A stretch of 64,000 bases of DNA from Dialister hominis (GTDB lineage: Bacteria > Bacillota > Negativicutes > Veillonellales > Dialisteraceae), in NCBI RefSeq assembly GCF_007164725.1, contig NZ_AP019697.1:1585501-1649500 (forward strand), in the 5' to 3' direction. Positions 27,024 to 34,852 of this stretch are shown one piece after another (position 1 is the stretch's first letter; the number at the start of each line of letters is the position of its first letter). A program made the position numbers and the translations under genes. The notes below the pieces were generated by a model, which searched no databases, had not been told where the DNA came from, and was given only the letters and a program-made list of their open reading frames with translations.

Positions 27024-28835
27024 GGGGCTGTGACAAAATGGTTAATCATTTTGTTGCAGCCTCTTTTTTGCGTCTTTATTTCATCATTTTTAGCTCTGCT
27101 GTAAGCCTTTTACGTAAAAATATGCGTAAGCCCCCTTACCCCCATAAGACTTTTAATTATATTGTCTTAGGCGGCAATCCTTATACGCATTATTTTTGTG
27201 ATGTATTTCCTTAAATTATAGCCAAGTGCTACCAGGTATAACTCGACTTTTACAGAATCTATCCTTTTTCTGACGATTCTTTTGTACCATCTGTCATGTT
27301 TCATGATTCCAAAAGTTCCTTCAGCCTGGATTGACCGGTTCATTCTTAGCGGGGCTCCATGGATGCTTTCCAGATTATCCTGAACCTCCTGGTACATGTT
27401 ATTCCGTTCTCTGCTCAATGAGATTCTTTTGTTCTTCGGGGTCTTTTTACATTGCTCTGCCAGCGGGCATCCTTGGCAGTCTTCGCATTCAAATACTTCC
27501 TCCTGCCTGCCGTATAAGTTCCCTCTGACCAGATGTCTATAGATAAATTTGAAAGCCCTGTCATTTGGACAACGGATGGTTCCATTCTCATCAACTCTAA
27601 AGTTTATTGGCCGAAACGGATTGGTATGGTATTTCTTGTCTTTCGTTTCTTTCTTGTACATGGGGAATTTCATATACTTTTCCATACCGTGCTGCTCGCA
27701 ATAGATGTAATTGTTGAAAGATCCATATCCTGCATCTGCCACAGGATACTTAGGATAAGCCCCATAGACTTCGTGGAATTCCTCCATCAGCGGTACGAAG
27801 CAATCCATATCTGAACGATACTGGTTAACATCAATTACGGCAATAAATTCATCGGCAACACCTATTTGGACATTGTATGCAGGCAGAAGCTGATCATTTC
27901 CCTTGTAGTCCGACTTGATTCGCATGAATGTTGCATCCGTATCGGTCTTCGAGTAACTGTTTCTGGAAGTACCGCATATCTGTATCTTCTCAACATATTC
28001 TTCAAGTTTTGATGTATATGCCTTAAGCTGCTCATACTTGCGTTGATGATCGGACTTGCGATGCCCGCTTCCATGAACAAAGGCCGTCTCATCAATCTGC
28101 CAGATTTCTTTTAATTTATCCAATACCAGACGCAGATAGTCCGGAGCGTATTCTGTATTGATGTTTACACTCATATGGTCATACTTAAGATCATCATTGA
28201 GTAACTCAAAAAGGCTGGTAATCTTGGCAAAATGCTTGTAGCGAGATTTTTCAGCGGATTTCTTCCATACCCAGCTATATTTATTTGCGTTCGCTTCAAA
28301 CTTGGAACCGTCAATATATATATGCTGCAAATCCACGTTGAGTTTGCCGCAGAGTTCTTTCGTAATTGAATAAAAGATATCCTTGAGAGAATACTTAAGA
28401 AAGCCCTTCACGAAATGACAGAATGTCCGATAGGATGGGGCTTCATAATTCATCAGGTACATATATCTGATGTTAACCCTGCAATTATCTTCAAGTTTTC
28501 TAAAAGAGCAATATCCTTCTTCTGCGAAACCATAGATGATCGTTTTCAGCATGTTGACGGGATTATACCTGGGTCTGCCAGCGCCACGCGTCGGTATGTA
28601 ACGAAGGTACTTTTTAAGATCGATTTCCTCCATAAATCTGTCATACATTAAAACAGGATCATCGACATTGAGAATCTCAGAGGGAAACATTGGCAAAATG
28701 CCTCGTTCTGCGGTAAAATGATTGCTAGTGTTGTTATTTTTCATTGCAAAAAAATTATAACACGAAAGGCTCTGCCCCGGACCAAATGATCCGGGGCAGA
28801 GCCCTTTTTGTTGGGATGAATTTTGTCACATCCCC
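27024..28835 (-). mobile_element. Insertion sequence copy A (IS1182-type), 1812 bp, intact
   Basis: The ends are inverted repeats: GGGGCTGTGACAAAAT at 27024-27039 and, read inward from 28835, GGGGATGTGACAAAAT. The 27024 side forms a long hairpin (27025-27062) with a T-run on both strands. One 525-residue transposase fills the element. Copy B at 30403-32213 is almost identical and oppositely oriented. A second hairpin, GGCTCTGCCCCGG...CCGGGGCAGAGCC (about 28774-28804), sits inside the transposase-upstream end and could shield it from outside transcription. No target duplication could be identified. Confidence 0.9.
27167..28744 (-). CDS. IS1182-family transposase, copy A
   Basis: A 525-residue DDE transposase. 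The N-terminal DUF772-like domain has RGAGRPRYNPVNMLKTIIYG (residues 53-72). The catalytic region includes YIDGSKFEANANKYSW and VADAGYGSFNNYIYCEQ, followed by a cysteine cluster (CEDCQGCPLAEQC) and the C-terminal AEGTFGIMKHDRWYKRIVR. It differs from copy B at about seven residues, including R14/Q, H171/L and P465/L. It appears intact, and the near identity of the copies points to recent transposition. Confidence 0.93.
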   Translation of the reverse strand: MKNNNTSNHFTAERGILPMFPSEILNVDDPVLMYDRFMEEIDLKKYLRYIPTRGAGRPRYNPVNMLKTIIYGFAEEGYCSFRKLEDNCRVNIRYMYLMNYEAPSYRTFCHFVKGFLKYSLKDIFYSITKELCGKLNVDLQHIYIDGSKFEANANKYSWVWKKSAEKSRYKHFAKITSLFELLNDDLKYDHMSVNINTEYAPDYLRLVLDKLKEIWQIDETAFVHGSGHRKSDHQRKYEQLKAYTSKLEEYVEKIQICGTSRNSYSKTDTDATFMRIKSDYKGNDQLLPAYNVQIGVADEFIAVIDVNQYRSDMDCFVPLMEEFHEVYGAYPKYPVADAGYGSFNNYIYCEQHGMEKYMKFPMYKKETKDKKYHTNPFRPINFRVDENGTIRCPNDRAFKFIYRHLVRGNLYGRQEEVFECEDCQGCPLAEQCKKTPKNKRISLSRERNNMYQEVQDNLESIHGAPLRMNRSIQAEGTFGIMKHDRWYKRIVRKRIDSVKVELYLVALGYNLRKYITKIMRIRIAA

Positions 28836-28864
28836 TTTACTTTTTCGAAAAAGCGCGATATACT
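28836..28864 (+). promoter_or_regulatory. Promoter of the atypical tRNA gene
   Basis: TTTACT (28836-28841) and TATACT (28859-28864) have a 17-bp spacer. The mature tRNA 5' end is 16 bp downstream. The -35 box begins at the first base outside insertion sequence copy A, so the promoter survived the insertion or was partly created by it. Confidence 0.65.
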
Positions 28865-28880
28865 TAGAACAGTTTCTTAT

Positions 28881-28956
28881 GGCGGTGTAGCCAAGCGCTA
28901 AGGCGTGGGCCCCGCAAGGCCCTTATCCCCGTGTTCAACTCCGGGCACCGCCTCCA
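28881..28956 (+). tRNA. Atypical tRNA-Cys-like gene (candidate anticodon GCA, bulged T-stem)
   Basis: Acceptor strands GGCGGTG (28881-28887) and CACCGCC (28946-28952) pair fully; U73 and CCA are encoded, and U73 is a tRNA-Cys identity base. The D-stem is GCC/GGC, but the D-loop AAGCGCTAA lacks the usual GG. The T-arm has the loop TTCAACT and a stem broken by one extra T at 28932; it can be drawn as 7/5 or, with U28888-G28945 as an eighth acceptor pair, as 8/4 with one bulged base. The anticodon arm GGGCC/GGCCC leaves a six-base loop CCGCAA; GCA (28914-28916) is in place for Cys only if pairs open, and C replaces U33. It has a promoter and terminator. It may be a minor functional tRNA-Cys or a decayed one. 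Confidence 0.7.
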
Positions 28957-28966
28957 CCAAAAACAA

Positions 28967-28994
28967 AGCTCCGCAATCGCGGAGCTCTTCTTTT
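28967..28994 (+). terminator. Terminator of the atypical tRNA gene
   Basis: AGCTCCGC and GCGGAGCT form a perfect 8-bp stem with a four-base loop, followed by CTTCTTTT. It starts 10 bp after the CCA end. Confidence 0.85.
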
Positions 28995-29087
28995 ATGCAT
29001 GAATGAAGCAGCAGTGGAAATGCGGCAAATGCGCCCACTGGGAAGGGCGTATGGTATAGAATTGGATTCAAAAGGTCCGAAACAAAT

Positions 29088-29109
29088 AAGAGCTTAGCTC
29101 TTTCTTTTA
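29088..29109 (+). terminator. Small terminator-like palindrome
   Basis: AAGAGCTTAGCTCTT followed by TCTTTTA. It lies about 95 bp beyond the tRNA terminator, and no clear gene precedes it. It may be a backup terminator or the end of an unrecognised short transcript. Confidence 0.4.
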
Positions 29110-29190
29110 TTCCTTGCGAAGCTGTCCCCGTCAGGGGAAAGTGGCGCGCATGCGCCGAAAGGGGTTAATTACCTCGAGCGAAGCGAGGTT
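29110..29190. repeat. Short GC hairpin repeat patch
   Basis: A run of small stem-loops (CCCCGTCAGGGG, GGCGCGCATGCGCC, CCTCGAGCGAAGCGAGG). The last one, at 29172-29188, recurs in the MITE at 57872-57887 and 57951-57966 with similar flanks (GGTTxTGTAxxGTT-like). This looks like a dispersed intergenic repeat, not a gene. Confidence 0.5.
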
Positions 29191-29288
29191 GTATGGTTCT
29201 TTGTTGTACTGTTTCTGTAGTATGATCCGCTTCCTATTTTCATCTAAAAGCCAACGTTTATGTCAGGTCATCGTCTGTCTGCATATTC

Positions 29289-29337
29289 CAAAAAAACGTC
29301 TATGGAAATGAGCTATCATTTCCACAGACGTTTTTGG
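29289..29337 (-). terminator. Terminator of the DUF805 gene
   Basis: A long stem, AAAAACGTCTATGGAAATGA with TTTCCACAGACGTTTTT, lies 10 bp after the stop codon, with a T-run on the minus strand. Confidence 0.8.
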
Positions 29338-29346
29338 TTTATATGA

Positions 29347-30294
29347 TTATTCTTTCGGTACAGGACCGTACTTGTTTCTCTTGGGATCGCCCGGTATGAA
29401 TGCCAGAAGGATGACGACGAGCATGAAGATGACAGCAATGAGGCGCGTCGCATTGAGCTGGGATCCTAAGAATTCTTCCCCTGCCTGATGAATGACGAAG
29501 AGAAGAGCAAAGAATGCCCAGTAATACAGATGGGATTTGCCGATATCCGACAGTCTTCTCATGCCAAGGCTGATGAGAGAAATGAAGCAGAGTGTCCCCA
29601 ATATCAGGAAGGCTGCAATGAAGAAGTTTGTTTCCCCTACGAAGAGCTCCGGCTTGAAGCAGGTAAGCGCAAAGAGGAAGGCTGCCGGTGCTCCTACCAT
29701 GAGCATCTTTGGCAGGTATGCTTTTCTGCTGATGCGTCCGACAGGATCGAAGTATGTCTTCCAGATGCGGTGGCGGAGGCCGCCCTTCTTGGCTTCTTCT
29801 TCTGCCTTGATGGCTTCGTTGTCAGAAAGGGCTTTCACTTCCGCGCTGTCCATGAGGGCTGTCGTGAAGGAGGAATCTCCTTTGGCAGGGATGGTGATGA
29901 AAATGGAAGTGACTGTATCAGCAAAGATGTCCATGTTGTTGGCATGTTCTGCGCTGCCTTCTGCTTCTTCCAATTTCTTTATGAAATCATCGCGGTCCTT
30001 TGTCGGCATTTCAACGTAAATGGCAGCGACCTTCTTCTTTCTGATGCAGATGCCGGTGACGGATACGTCCATCCCGTAGAAGGATGCTTTTTCTTCTCCT
30101 TCTGACAGGGAATAGAATTCTGCTTCCTTATCTTCGTCCTTGTTCTCCAGTGTCGCTGTATAATGGCGGGAAACGGCTCTCAGCGTGTCTCCAAGGCGAA
30201 GAGCCCCTATTCTTCTGGGTTTCCTTCTCTGTCCGCCTGCGGCCGCTTTTTCGCCGTTTTCAGTGATGTCAGGGATATCAAAATTCATTGCCAT
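29347..30294 (-). CDS. DUF805 membrane protein with an N-terminal cytosolic extension
   Basis: A 315-residue protein. Residues about 185-315 are a DUF805 domain: FDPVGRISRKAYL, four hydrophobic segments, GMRRLSDIGKSHLYYW, and the typical end FIPGDPKRNKYGPVPKE. Residues 1-180 are hydrophilic, mixed in charge and not recognised; they contain an alpha/beta-looking stretch (VSVTGICIRKKKVAAIYVEM) and an acidic helical part. The start at 30294 has AAAGGAGC eight bases upstream. An extended -10 (TGGTACAAT, near 30352-30360) lies upstream on the minus strand. DUF805 proteins are widespread and of unknown role. It is the only protein gene between the two inverted insertion sequences. Confidence 0.82.
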   Translation of the reverse strand: MAMNFDIPDITENGEKAAAGGQRRKPRRIGALRLGDTLRAVSRHYTATLENKDEDKEAEFYSLSEGEEKASFYGMDVSVTGICIRKKKVAAIYVEMPTKDRDDFIKKLEEAEGSAEHANNMDIFADTVTSIFITIPAKGDSSFTTALMDSAEVKALSDNEAIKAEEEAKKGGLRHRIWKTYFDPVGRISRKAYLPKMLMVGAPAAFLFALTCFKPELFVGETNFFIAAFLILGTLCFISLISLGMRRLSDIGKSHLYYWAFFALLFVIHQAGEEFLGSQLNATRLIAVIFMLVVILLAFIPGDPKRNKYGPVPKE

Positions 30295-30402
30295 GGTTGT
30301 GCTCCTTTAAAAGCGGATTTCTCCGCCAGTCTTCGATATACGTACACTGCTATTGTACCATTTTCAGAGTGATTTGACATTCCTATTTTCCCAATAAAAA
30401 AA

Positions 30403-32213
30403 GGGGATGTGACAAAATTCATCCCAACAAAAAGGGCTCTGCCCCGGATCATTTGGTCCGGGGCAGAGCCTTTCGTGTTATAATTTTTTACAATGAAAAA
30501 TAACAACACTAGCAATCATTTTACCGCAGAACAAGGCATTTTGCCAATGTTTCCCTCTGAGATTCTCAATGTCGATGATCCTGTTTTAATGTATGACAGA
30601 TTTATGGAGGAAATCGATCTTAAAAAGTACCTTCGTTACATACCGACGCGTGGCGCTGGCAGACCCAGGTATAATCCCGTCAACATGCTGAAAACGATCA
30701 TCTATGGTTTCGCAGAAGAAGGATATTGCTCTTTTAGAAAACTTGAAGATAATTGCAGGGTTAATATCAGATATATGTACCTGATGAATTATGAAGCCCC
30801 ATCCTATCGGACATTCTGTCATTTCGTGAAGGGCTTTCTTAAGTATTCTCTCAAGGATATCTTTTATTCAATTACGAAAGAACTCTGCGGCAAACTCAAC
30901 GTGGATTTGCAGCATATATATATTGACGGTTCCAAGTTTGAAGCGAACGCAAATAAATACAGCTGGGTATGGAAGAAATCCGCTGAAAAATCCCGCTACA
31001 AGCTTTTTGCCAAGATTACCAGCCTTTTTGAGTTACTCAATGATGATCTTAAGTATGACCATATGAGTGTAAACATCAATACAGAATACGCTCCGGACTA
31101 TCTGCGTCTGGTATTGGATAAATTAAAAGAAATCTGGCAGATTGATGAGACGGCCTTTGTTCATGGAAGCGGGCATCGCAAGTCCGATCATCAACGCAAG
31201 TATGAGCAGCTTAAGGCATATACATCAAAACTTGAAGAATATGTTGAGAAGATACAGATATGCGGTACTTCCAGAAACAGTTATTCGAAGACCGATACGG
31301 ATGCAACATTCATGCGAATCAAGTCGGACTACATGGGAAATGATCAGCTTCTGCCTGCATACAATGTCCAAATAGGTGTTGCCGATGAATTTATTGCCGT
31401 AATTGATGTTAACCAGTATCGTTCAGATATGGATTGCTTCGTACCGCTGATGGAGGAATTCCACGAAGTCTATGGGGCTTATCCTAAGTATCCTGTGGCA
31501 GATGCAGGATATGGATCTTTCAACAATTACATCTATTGCGAGCAGCACGGTATGGAAAAGTATATGAAATTCCCCATGTACAAGAAAGAAACGAAAGACA
31601 AGAAATACCATACCAATCCGTTTCGGCCAATAAACTTTAGAGTTGATGAGAATGGAACCATCCGTTGTCCAAATGACAGGGCTTTCAAATTTATCTATAG
31701 ACATCTGGTCAGAGGGAACTTATACGGCAGGCAGGAGGAAGTATTTGAATGCGAAGACTGCCAAGGATGCCCGCTGGCAGAGCAATGTAAAAAGACCCCG
31801 AAGAACAAAAGAATCTCATTGAGCAGAGAACGGAATAACATGTACCAGGAGGTTCAGGATAATCTGGAAAGCATCCATGGAGCCCTGCTAAGAATGAACC
31901 GGTCAATCCAGGCTGAAGGAACTTTTGGAATCATGAAACATGACAGATGGTACAAAAGAATCGTCAGAAAAGGGATAGATTCTGTAAAAGCCGAGTTATA
32001 CCTGGTAGCACTTGGCTATAATTTAAGGAAATACATCACAAAAATAATGCGTATAAGGATTGCCGCCTAAGACAATATAATTAAAAGTCTTATGGGGGTA
32101 AGGGGGCTTACGCGCATTTTTACGTAAAAGGCTTACAGCAGAGCTAAAAATGATGAAATAAAGACGCAAAAAAGAGGCTGCAACAAAATGATTAACCATT
32201 TTGTCACAGCCCC
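30403..32213 (+). mobile_element. Insertion sequence copy B (IS1182-type), 1811 bp, intact
   Basis: An inverted copy of the element at 27024-28835, with the same end sequences: GGGGATGTGACAAAAT at 30403 and, at 32213 reading inward, GGGGCTGTGACAAAAT. It is 1 bp shorter because of one T fewer in the run just before the transposase start. The 32176-32213 end hairpin lies 15 bp beyond the stop of rplQ, the last gene of the ribosomal cluster on the other strand. No target-site duplication was found on either single-copy or swapped-flank comparison with copy A. Confidence 0.9.
30493..32070 (+). CDS. IS1182-family transposase, copy B
   Basis: A 525-residue DDE transposase with the same domains as copy A: DUF772-like N-terminus, DDE core with YIDGSKFEANANKYSW and VADAGYGSFNNY, zinc-ribbon-like CEDCQGCPLAEQC and the AEGTFGIMKHDRWYK tail. 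Substitutions relative to copy A include Q14, L171, M284, L465, G496 and A501. It is open throughout and presumably active. Confidence 0.93.
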   Translation: MKNNNTSNHFTAEQGILPMFPSEILNVDDPVLMYDRFMEEIDLKKYLRYIPTRGAGRPRYNPVNMLKTIIYGFAEEGYCSFRKLEDNCRVNIRYMYLMNYEAPSYRTFCHFVKGFLKYSLKDIFYSITKELCGKLNVDLQHIYIDGSKFEANANKYSWVWKKSAEKSRYKLFAKITSLFELLNDDLKYDHMSVNINTEYAPDYLRLVLDKLKEIWQIDETAFVHGSGHRKSDHQRKYEQLKAYTSKLEEYVEKIQICGTSRNSYSKTDTDATFMRIKSDYMGNDQLLPAYNVQIGVADEFIAVIDVNQYRSDMDCFVPLMEEFHEVYGAYPKYPVADAGYGSFNNYIYCEQHGMEKYMKFPMYKKETKDKKYHTNPFRPINFRVDENGTIRCPNDRAFKFIYRHLVRGNLYGRQEEVFECEDCQGCPLAEQCKKTPKNKRISLSRERNNMYQEVQDNLESIHGALLRMNRSIQAEGTFGIMKHDRWYKRIVRKGIDSVKAELYLVALGYNLRKYITKIMRIRIAA

Positions 32214-32228
32214 TTTTCTTGAACCGAA

Positions 32229-32570
32229 TTAGTCGACAAGTGCAATCAGAACCTGGGGAGCGTTGTCGCCCTGGCGAGCTTCGAGTTTTGCCATGGTGGT
32301 GTAACCACCGTTGCGTTCGGTATATTTCTTTGCAATTTCATCAAACAGTTTCTTTGTAACGTCTTTGTCCATTACGAAAGCTTCAGCCTGACGACGAGCG
32401 TGGAGATCGCCTCTCTTAGCGAGGGAGATCATCTTGTCTGCTACGTGGCGAAGTTCCTTGGCTTTAGCTTCGGTTGTAACGATGCTGCCATGCTGGAAAA
32501 GAGCGGTTACAAGACTGCGCAGCAGTGCCTTACGAGCGCCGCTGACTCTTCTCAATCTACTACGAGCCAT
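32229..32570 (-). CDS. rplQ: 50S ribosomal protein L17
   Basis: A 113-residue protein, the normal bacterial length. It contains the family signature LRSLVTALFQHGSIVTTEAK (residues about 18-37). L17 binds 23S rRNA near the exit tunnel. It is the last gene of the S10-spc-alpha cluster, 21 bp after rpoA. Its stop is 15 bp from the hairpin end of insertion sequence copy B, whose minus-strand reading (stem plus T-run) could now terminate the whole cluster. Confidence 0.97.
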   Translation of the reverse strand: MARSRLRRVSGARKALLRSLVTALFQHGSIVTTEAKAKELRHVADKMISLAKRGDLHARRQAEAFVMDKDVTKKLFDEIAKKYTERNGGYTTMAKLEARQGDNAPQVLIALVD

Positions 32571-32591
32571 TTCTTTCCTCCTATAACTATA

Positions 32592-33584
32592 TCAATCCTT
32601 GGAATCTTTCAGGTGAAGTCCGTGTTCTCTGAAGTTGGAGAGTTTCTCCTTGATTTCATCGACGGATTTCTTCCCAAGGTTGCGTACACGGGTCAATTCA
32701 TCCTCTGTCTTGTCTGTAAGTTCGCCGATCGTGTTGATCTCTGCTCTCTTCAGGCAGTTAAATGCACGGACGGACAGTTCGAGTTCGTCAATCGGGAGAT
32801 CCCTTACGGCATCTTCGTTGACTTTATCCTGATCAGGTTCTGCTTCTGCTTCAGCAGCATCGTCTTTGACGATATCGGTGCCAGCCTGGCTGATGCCGAT
32901 CTTGCTGAAGTTTTCAAAGCAGCTGATGAGGATCTTGGCAGCCGTTGCTACTGCATCGTCTGCCTGGACAGAACCATCGGTGTCCAGTTCCAGTGTCAGC
33001 TTGTCGTAGTCCATTTCATTGCCTACGCGGGTATCGCTGACGAGGTAGTTGCATTTAATGACAGGAGAATAAATGGAGTCGATCGGGATTACGCCGATAA
33101 CGACGTCATCCCTTTTGTTCTTCGAAAATGGAACATACCCATGCCCACGGTTGATGGTCATTTCCATTCCGAGATGAGCATCTGCGTCAAGTGTGCAAAT
33201 CGGGAGTTCCGTATTGAGAACATCTATTTCAGCCGGTAATTCCATATCGCCGGCATGGAAAATACCTTCTTTAGTAATATCGATTCTGACTGTGATTGGG
33301 AAAGTCGCTTCATCATGAGCGATGAAACGGATTTTCTTCAGATTCAGAATCATATCTGTTACATCTTCTCTGACGCCGTTTATAGTGGAAAATTCATGAA
33401 GCACGCCGTCGATTTTGATAGACGTAATAGCCACACCGTCTAAAGATGAAAGCAACACGCGTCTGAGGCTGTTTCCCAGAGTGATACCATACCCTCTTTC
33501 GAGAGGTTCGCATTCGAACACGCCATGACGTTTGTCATCACTGAGTTCAACAGTCTTAATTGTGAAGCTTGTATTTTCGATCAT
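32592..33584 (-). CDS. rpoA: DNA-directed RNA polymerase subunit alpha
   Basis: A 330-residue alpha subunit. The N-terminal assembly domain (about 1-230) includes GYGITLGNSLRRVLLSSLDG. The C-terminal domain (about 255-320) has LSVRAFNCLKRAEINTIGEL and RNLGKKSVDEIKEKL, which contact UP elements and activators. It is preceded by rpsK with a 57-bp gap; rpsD, which sits between them in many bacteria, is absent here. Confidence 0.97.
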   Translation of the reverse strand: MIENTSFTIKTVELSDDKRHGVFECEPLERGYGITLGNSLRRVLLSSLDGVAITSIKIDGVLHEFSTINGVREDVTDMILNLKKIRFIAHDEATFPITVRIDITKEGIFHAGDMELPAEIDVLNTELPICTLDADAHLGMEMTINRGHGYVPFSKNKRDDVVIGVIPIDSIYSPVIKCNYLVSDTRVGNEMDYDKLTLELDTDGSVQADDAVATAAKILISCFENFSKIGISQAGTDIVKDDAAEAEAEPDQDKVNEDAVRDLPIDELELSVRAFNCLKRAEINTIGELTDKTEDELTRVRNLGKKSVDEIKEKLSNFREHGLHLKDSKD

Positions 33585-33641
33585 CCGAAAGTCCTCCTTC
33601 TGCGCCTTGCAGCGCCAAAATGATACGCAAAGGGATTATCC

Positions 33642-34031
33642 TTATACTCTTCTGCGTTTTGGAGGACGGCAGCCATTATGCGGAATCGGTGTAACGTCCT
33701 TAATGCTGCTGACTTCGATTCCTGCAACCTGCAGTGCACGAATGGCCGCTTCACGGCCAGCGCCCGGACCCTTGACGAATACGTCTGCCGAACGCATACC
33801 CTGATCAATTGCAACTTTGGCTGCCTGTTCAGCTGCCATCTGAGCTGCAAATGGTGTGCTCTTACGAGATCCTTTGAATCCAAGTCCGCCAGCGGATGCC
33901 CAGGCAATGGTATTGCCGTTGGAATCAGTAATCGTTACGATCGTGTTGTTGAAAGTAGAACGAATATGAGCTGCACCGGATTCTACATGTTTTCTTTCTT
34001 TTCTTTTTGCTTTGCTTTTTACCGTAGCCAT
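33642..34031 (-). CDS. rpsK: 30S ribosomal protein S11
   Basis: A 129-residue S11 of normal length with the segment [19 protein letters not shown] and the end [14 protein letters not shown]11 lies on the platform of the small subunit next to the 3' end of 16S rRNA. It is 18 bp downstream of rpsM. Confidence 0.97.
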   Translation of the reverse strand: MATVKSKAKRKERKHVESGAAHIRSTFNNTIVTITDSNGNTIAWASAGGLGFKGSRKSTPFAAQMAAEQAAKVAIDQGMRSADVFVKGPGAGREAAIRALQVAGIEVSSIKDVTPIPHNGCRPPKRRRV

Positions 34032-34049
34032 GTTATCCCTCCTTCAACA

Positions 34050-34427
34050 TTATTTCTTGGTCGCAGTCTTCTTGCCTGCGATCGTCTTCTTCGGGCCCTT
34101 GCGTGTGCGGGCATTGGTCTTTGTGCGCTGTCCACGAGTCGGGAGTCCTGCACGATGACGTCTTCCTCTATAGGAACCGATTTCAACCAAACGTTTAATG
34201 TTGAGAGATTCTTCTCTACGGAGATCCCCTTCTACTTTGTAATCTGCGAGTACGTTGCGGATCTTAGCAACTTCATCTTCTGTCAGATCTCTTACACGGG
34301 TATCAGGATTGATTTCTGCCTTGCTAAGAATGTCTTTGGAAAGAGTGGGGCCAATTCCATAAATATAAGTTAAGCCGATCTCAACGCGCTTATCTCTTGG
34401 TAAGTCTACACCAGCTATACGTGCCAT
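34050..34427 (-). CDS. rpsM: 30S ribosomal protein S13
   Basis: A 125-residue S13. It begins [20 protein letters not shown], contains [20 protein letters not shown] and has a lysine-rich tail. S13 is in the head of the small subunit and forms bridges with the large subunit and P-site tRNA. It is placed after rpmJ, as usual in the alpha operon. Confidence 0.97.
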   Translation of the reverse strand: MARIAGVDLPRDKRVEIGLTYIYGIGPTLSKDILSKAEINPDTRVRDLTEDEVAKIRNVLADYKVEGDLRREESLNIKRLVEIGSYRGRRHRAGLPTRGQRTKTNARTRKGPKKTIAGKKTATKK

Positions 34428-34449
34428 CTACTCTTTAACCTCCTTTTAA

Positions 34450-34563
34450 TTAACCTTGTCTCTGCTTATGTTTCGGATTTTCACAAATAACCATTACGCG
34501 GCCTTTGCGTTTGATGATCTTGCATTTGTCGCACATCTTTTTAACGGACGGTCTGACCTTCAT
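34450..34563 (-). CDS. rpmJ: 50S ribosomal protein L36 (zinc-binding form)
   Basis: A 37-residue protein read on the minus strand between infA and rpsM. It begins [19 protein letters not shown] and ends [11 protein letters not shown]. The zinc ligands C11, C14, C27 and H32 are all present, so this is the zinc-containing type. GGAGG precedes the start. The gap to infA is 16 bp and to rpsM 22 bp. L36 packs against 23S rRNA in the large subunit. Confidence 0.95.
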   Translation of the reverse strand: MKVRPSVKKMCDKCKIIKRKGRVMVICENPKHKQRQG

Positions 34564-34579
34564 CTTGGTTCCTCCTTAC

Positions 34580-34801
34580 TTACTTGTAACGATAGGTAAT
34601 CCTGCCGTGCTCTAAATCATAGGGCGTCAATTCCACTGTTACCTTGTCTCCGGGCAGTATACGGATGAAATTCATACGCATCTTTCCGGAAATAGTAGCC
34701 AGTACAATATGGCCGCCGTTTTCCAGTTTAACACGGAACATGGCGTTTGGAAGTTTTTCTACTACTCTGCCTTCTACTTCAATAACGTCTGCCTTGCTCA
34801 T
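34580..34801 (-). CDS. infA: Translation initiation factor IF-1
   Basis: A 73-residue OB-fold protein with the family sequence [20 protein letters not shown] and [14 protein letters not shown] at the end. IF-1 blocks the A-site during initiation. AAAGGAGGC precedes the start. The gene follows map by 51 bp, the typical Firmicutes order map-infA-rpmJ-rpsM. Confidence 0.97.
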   Translation of the reverse strand: MSKADVIEVEGRVVEKLPNAMFRVKLENGGHIVLATISGKMRMNFIRILPGDKVTVELTPYDLEHGRITYRYK

Positions 34802-34852
34802 GCGAGCCTCCTTTGGCTTATCATATGCTGTCCGCCGGTAATAATGATGGAA

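Noticed and set aside
28999-29097. A 32-codon open frame between the tRNA terminator and the small palindrome at 29088
   Set aside because: There is no ribosome-binding site and no recognisable product, and the stop lies inside the palindrome by chance.
27020-32220. A classical compound transposon with target duplications
   Set aside because: No direct repeats were found at the outer ends or at the ends of each copy, even after allowing for inversion of the middle part.
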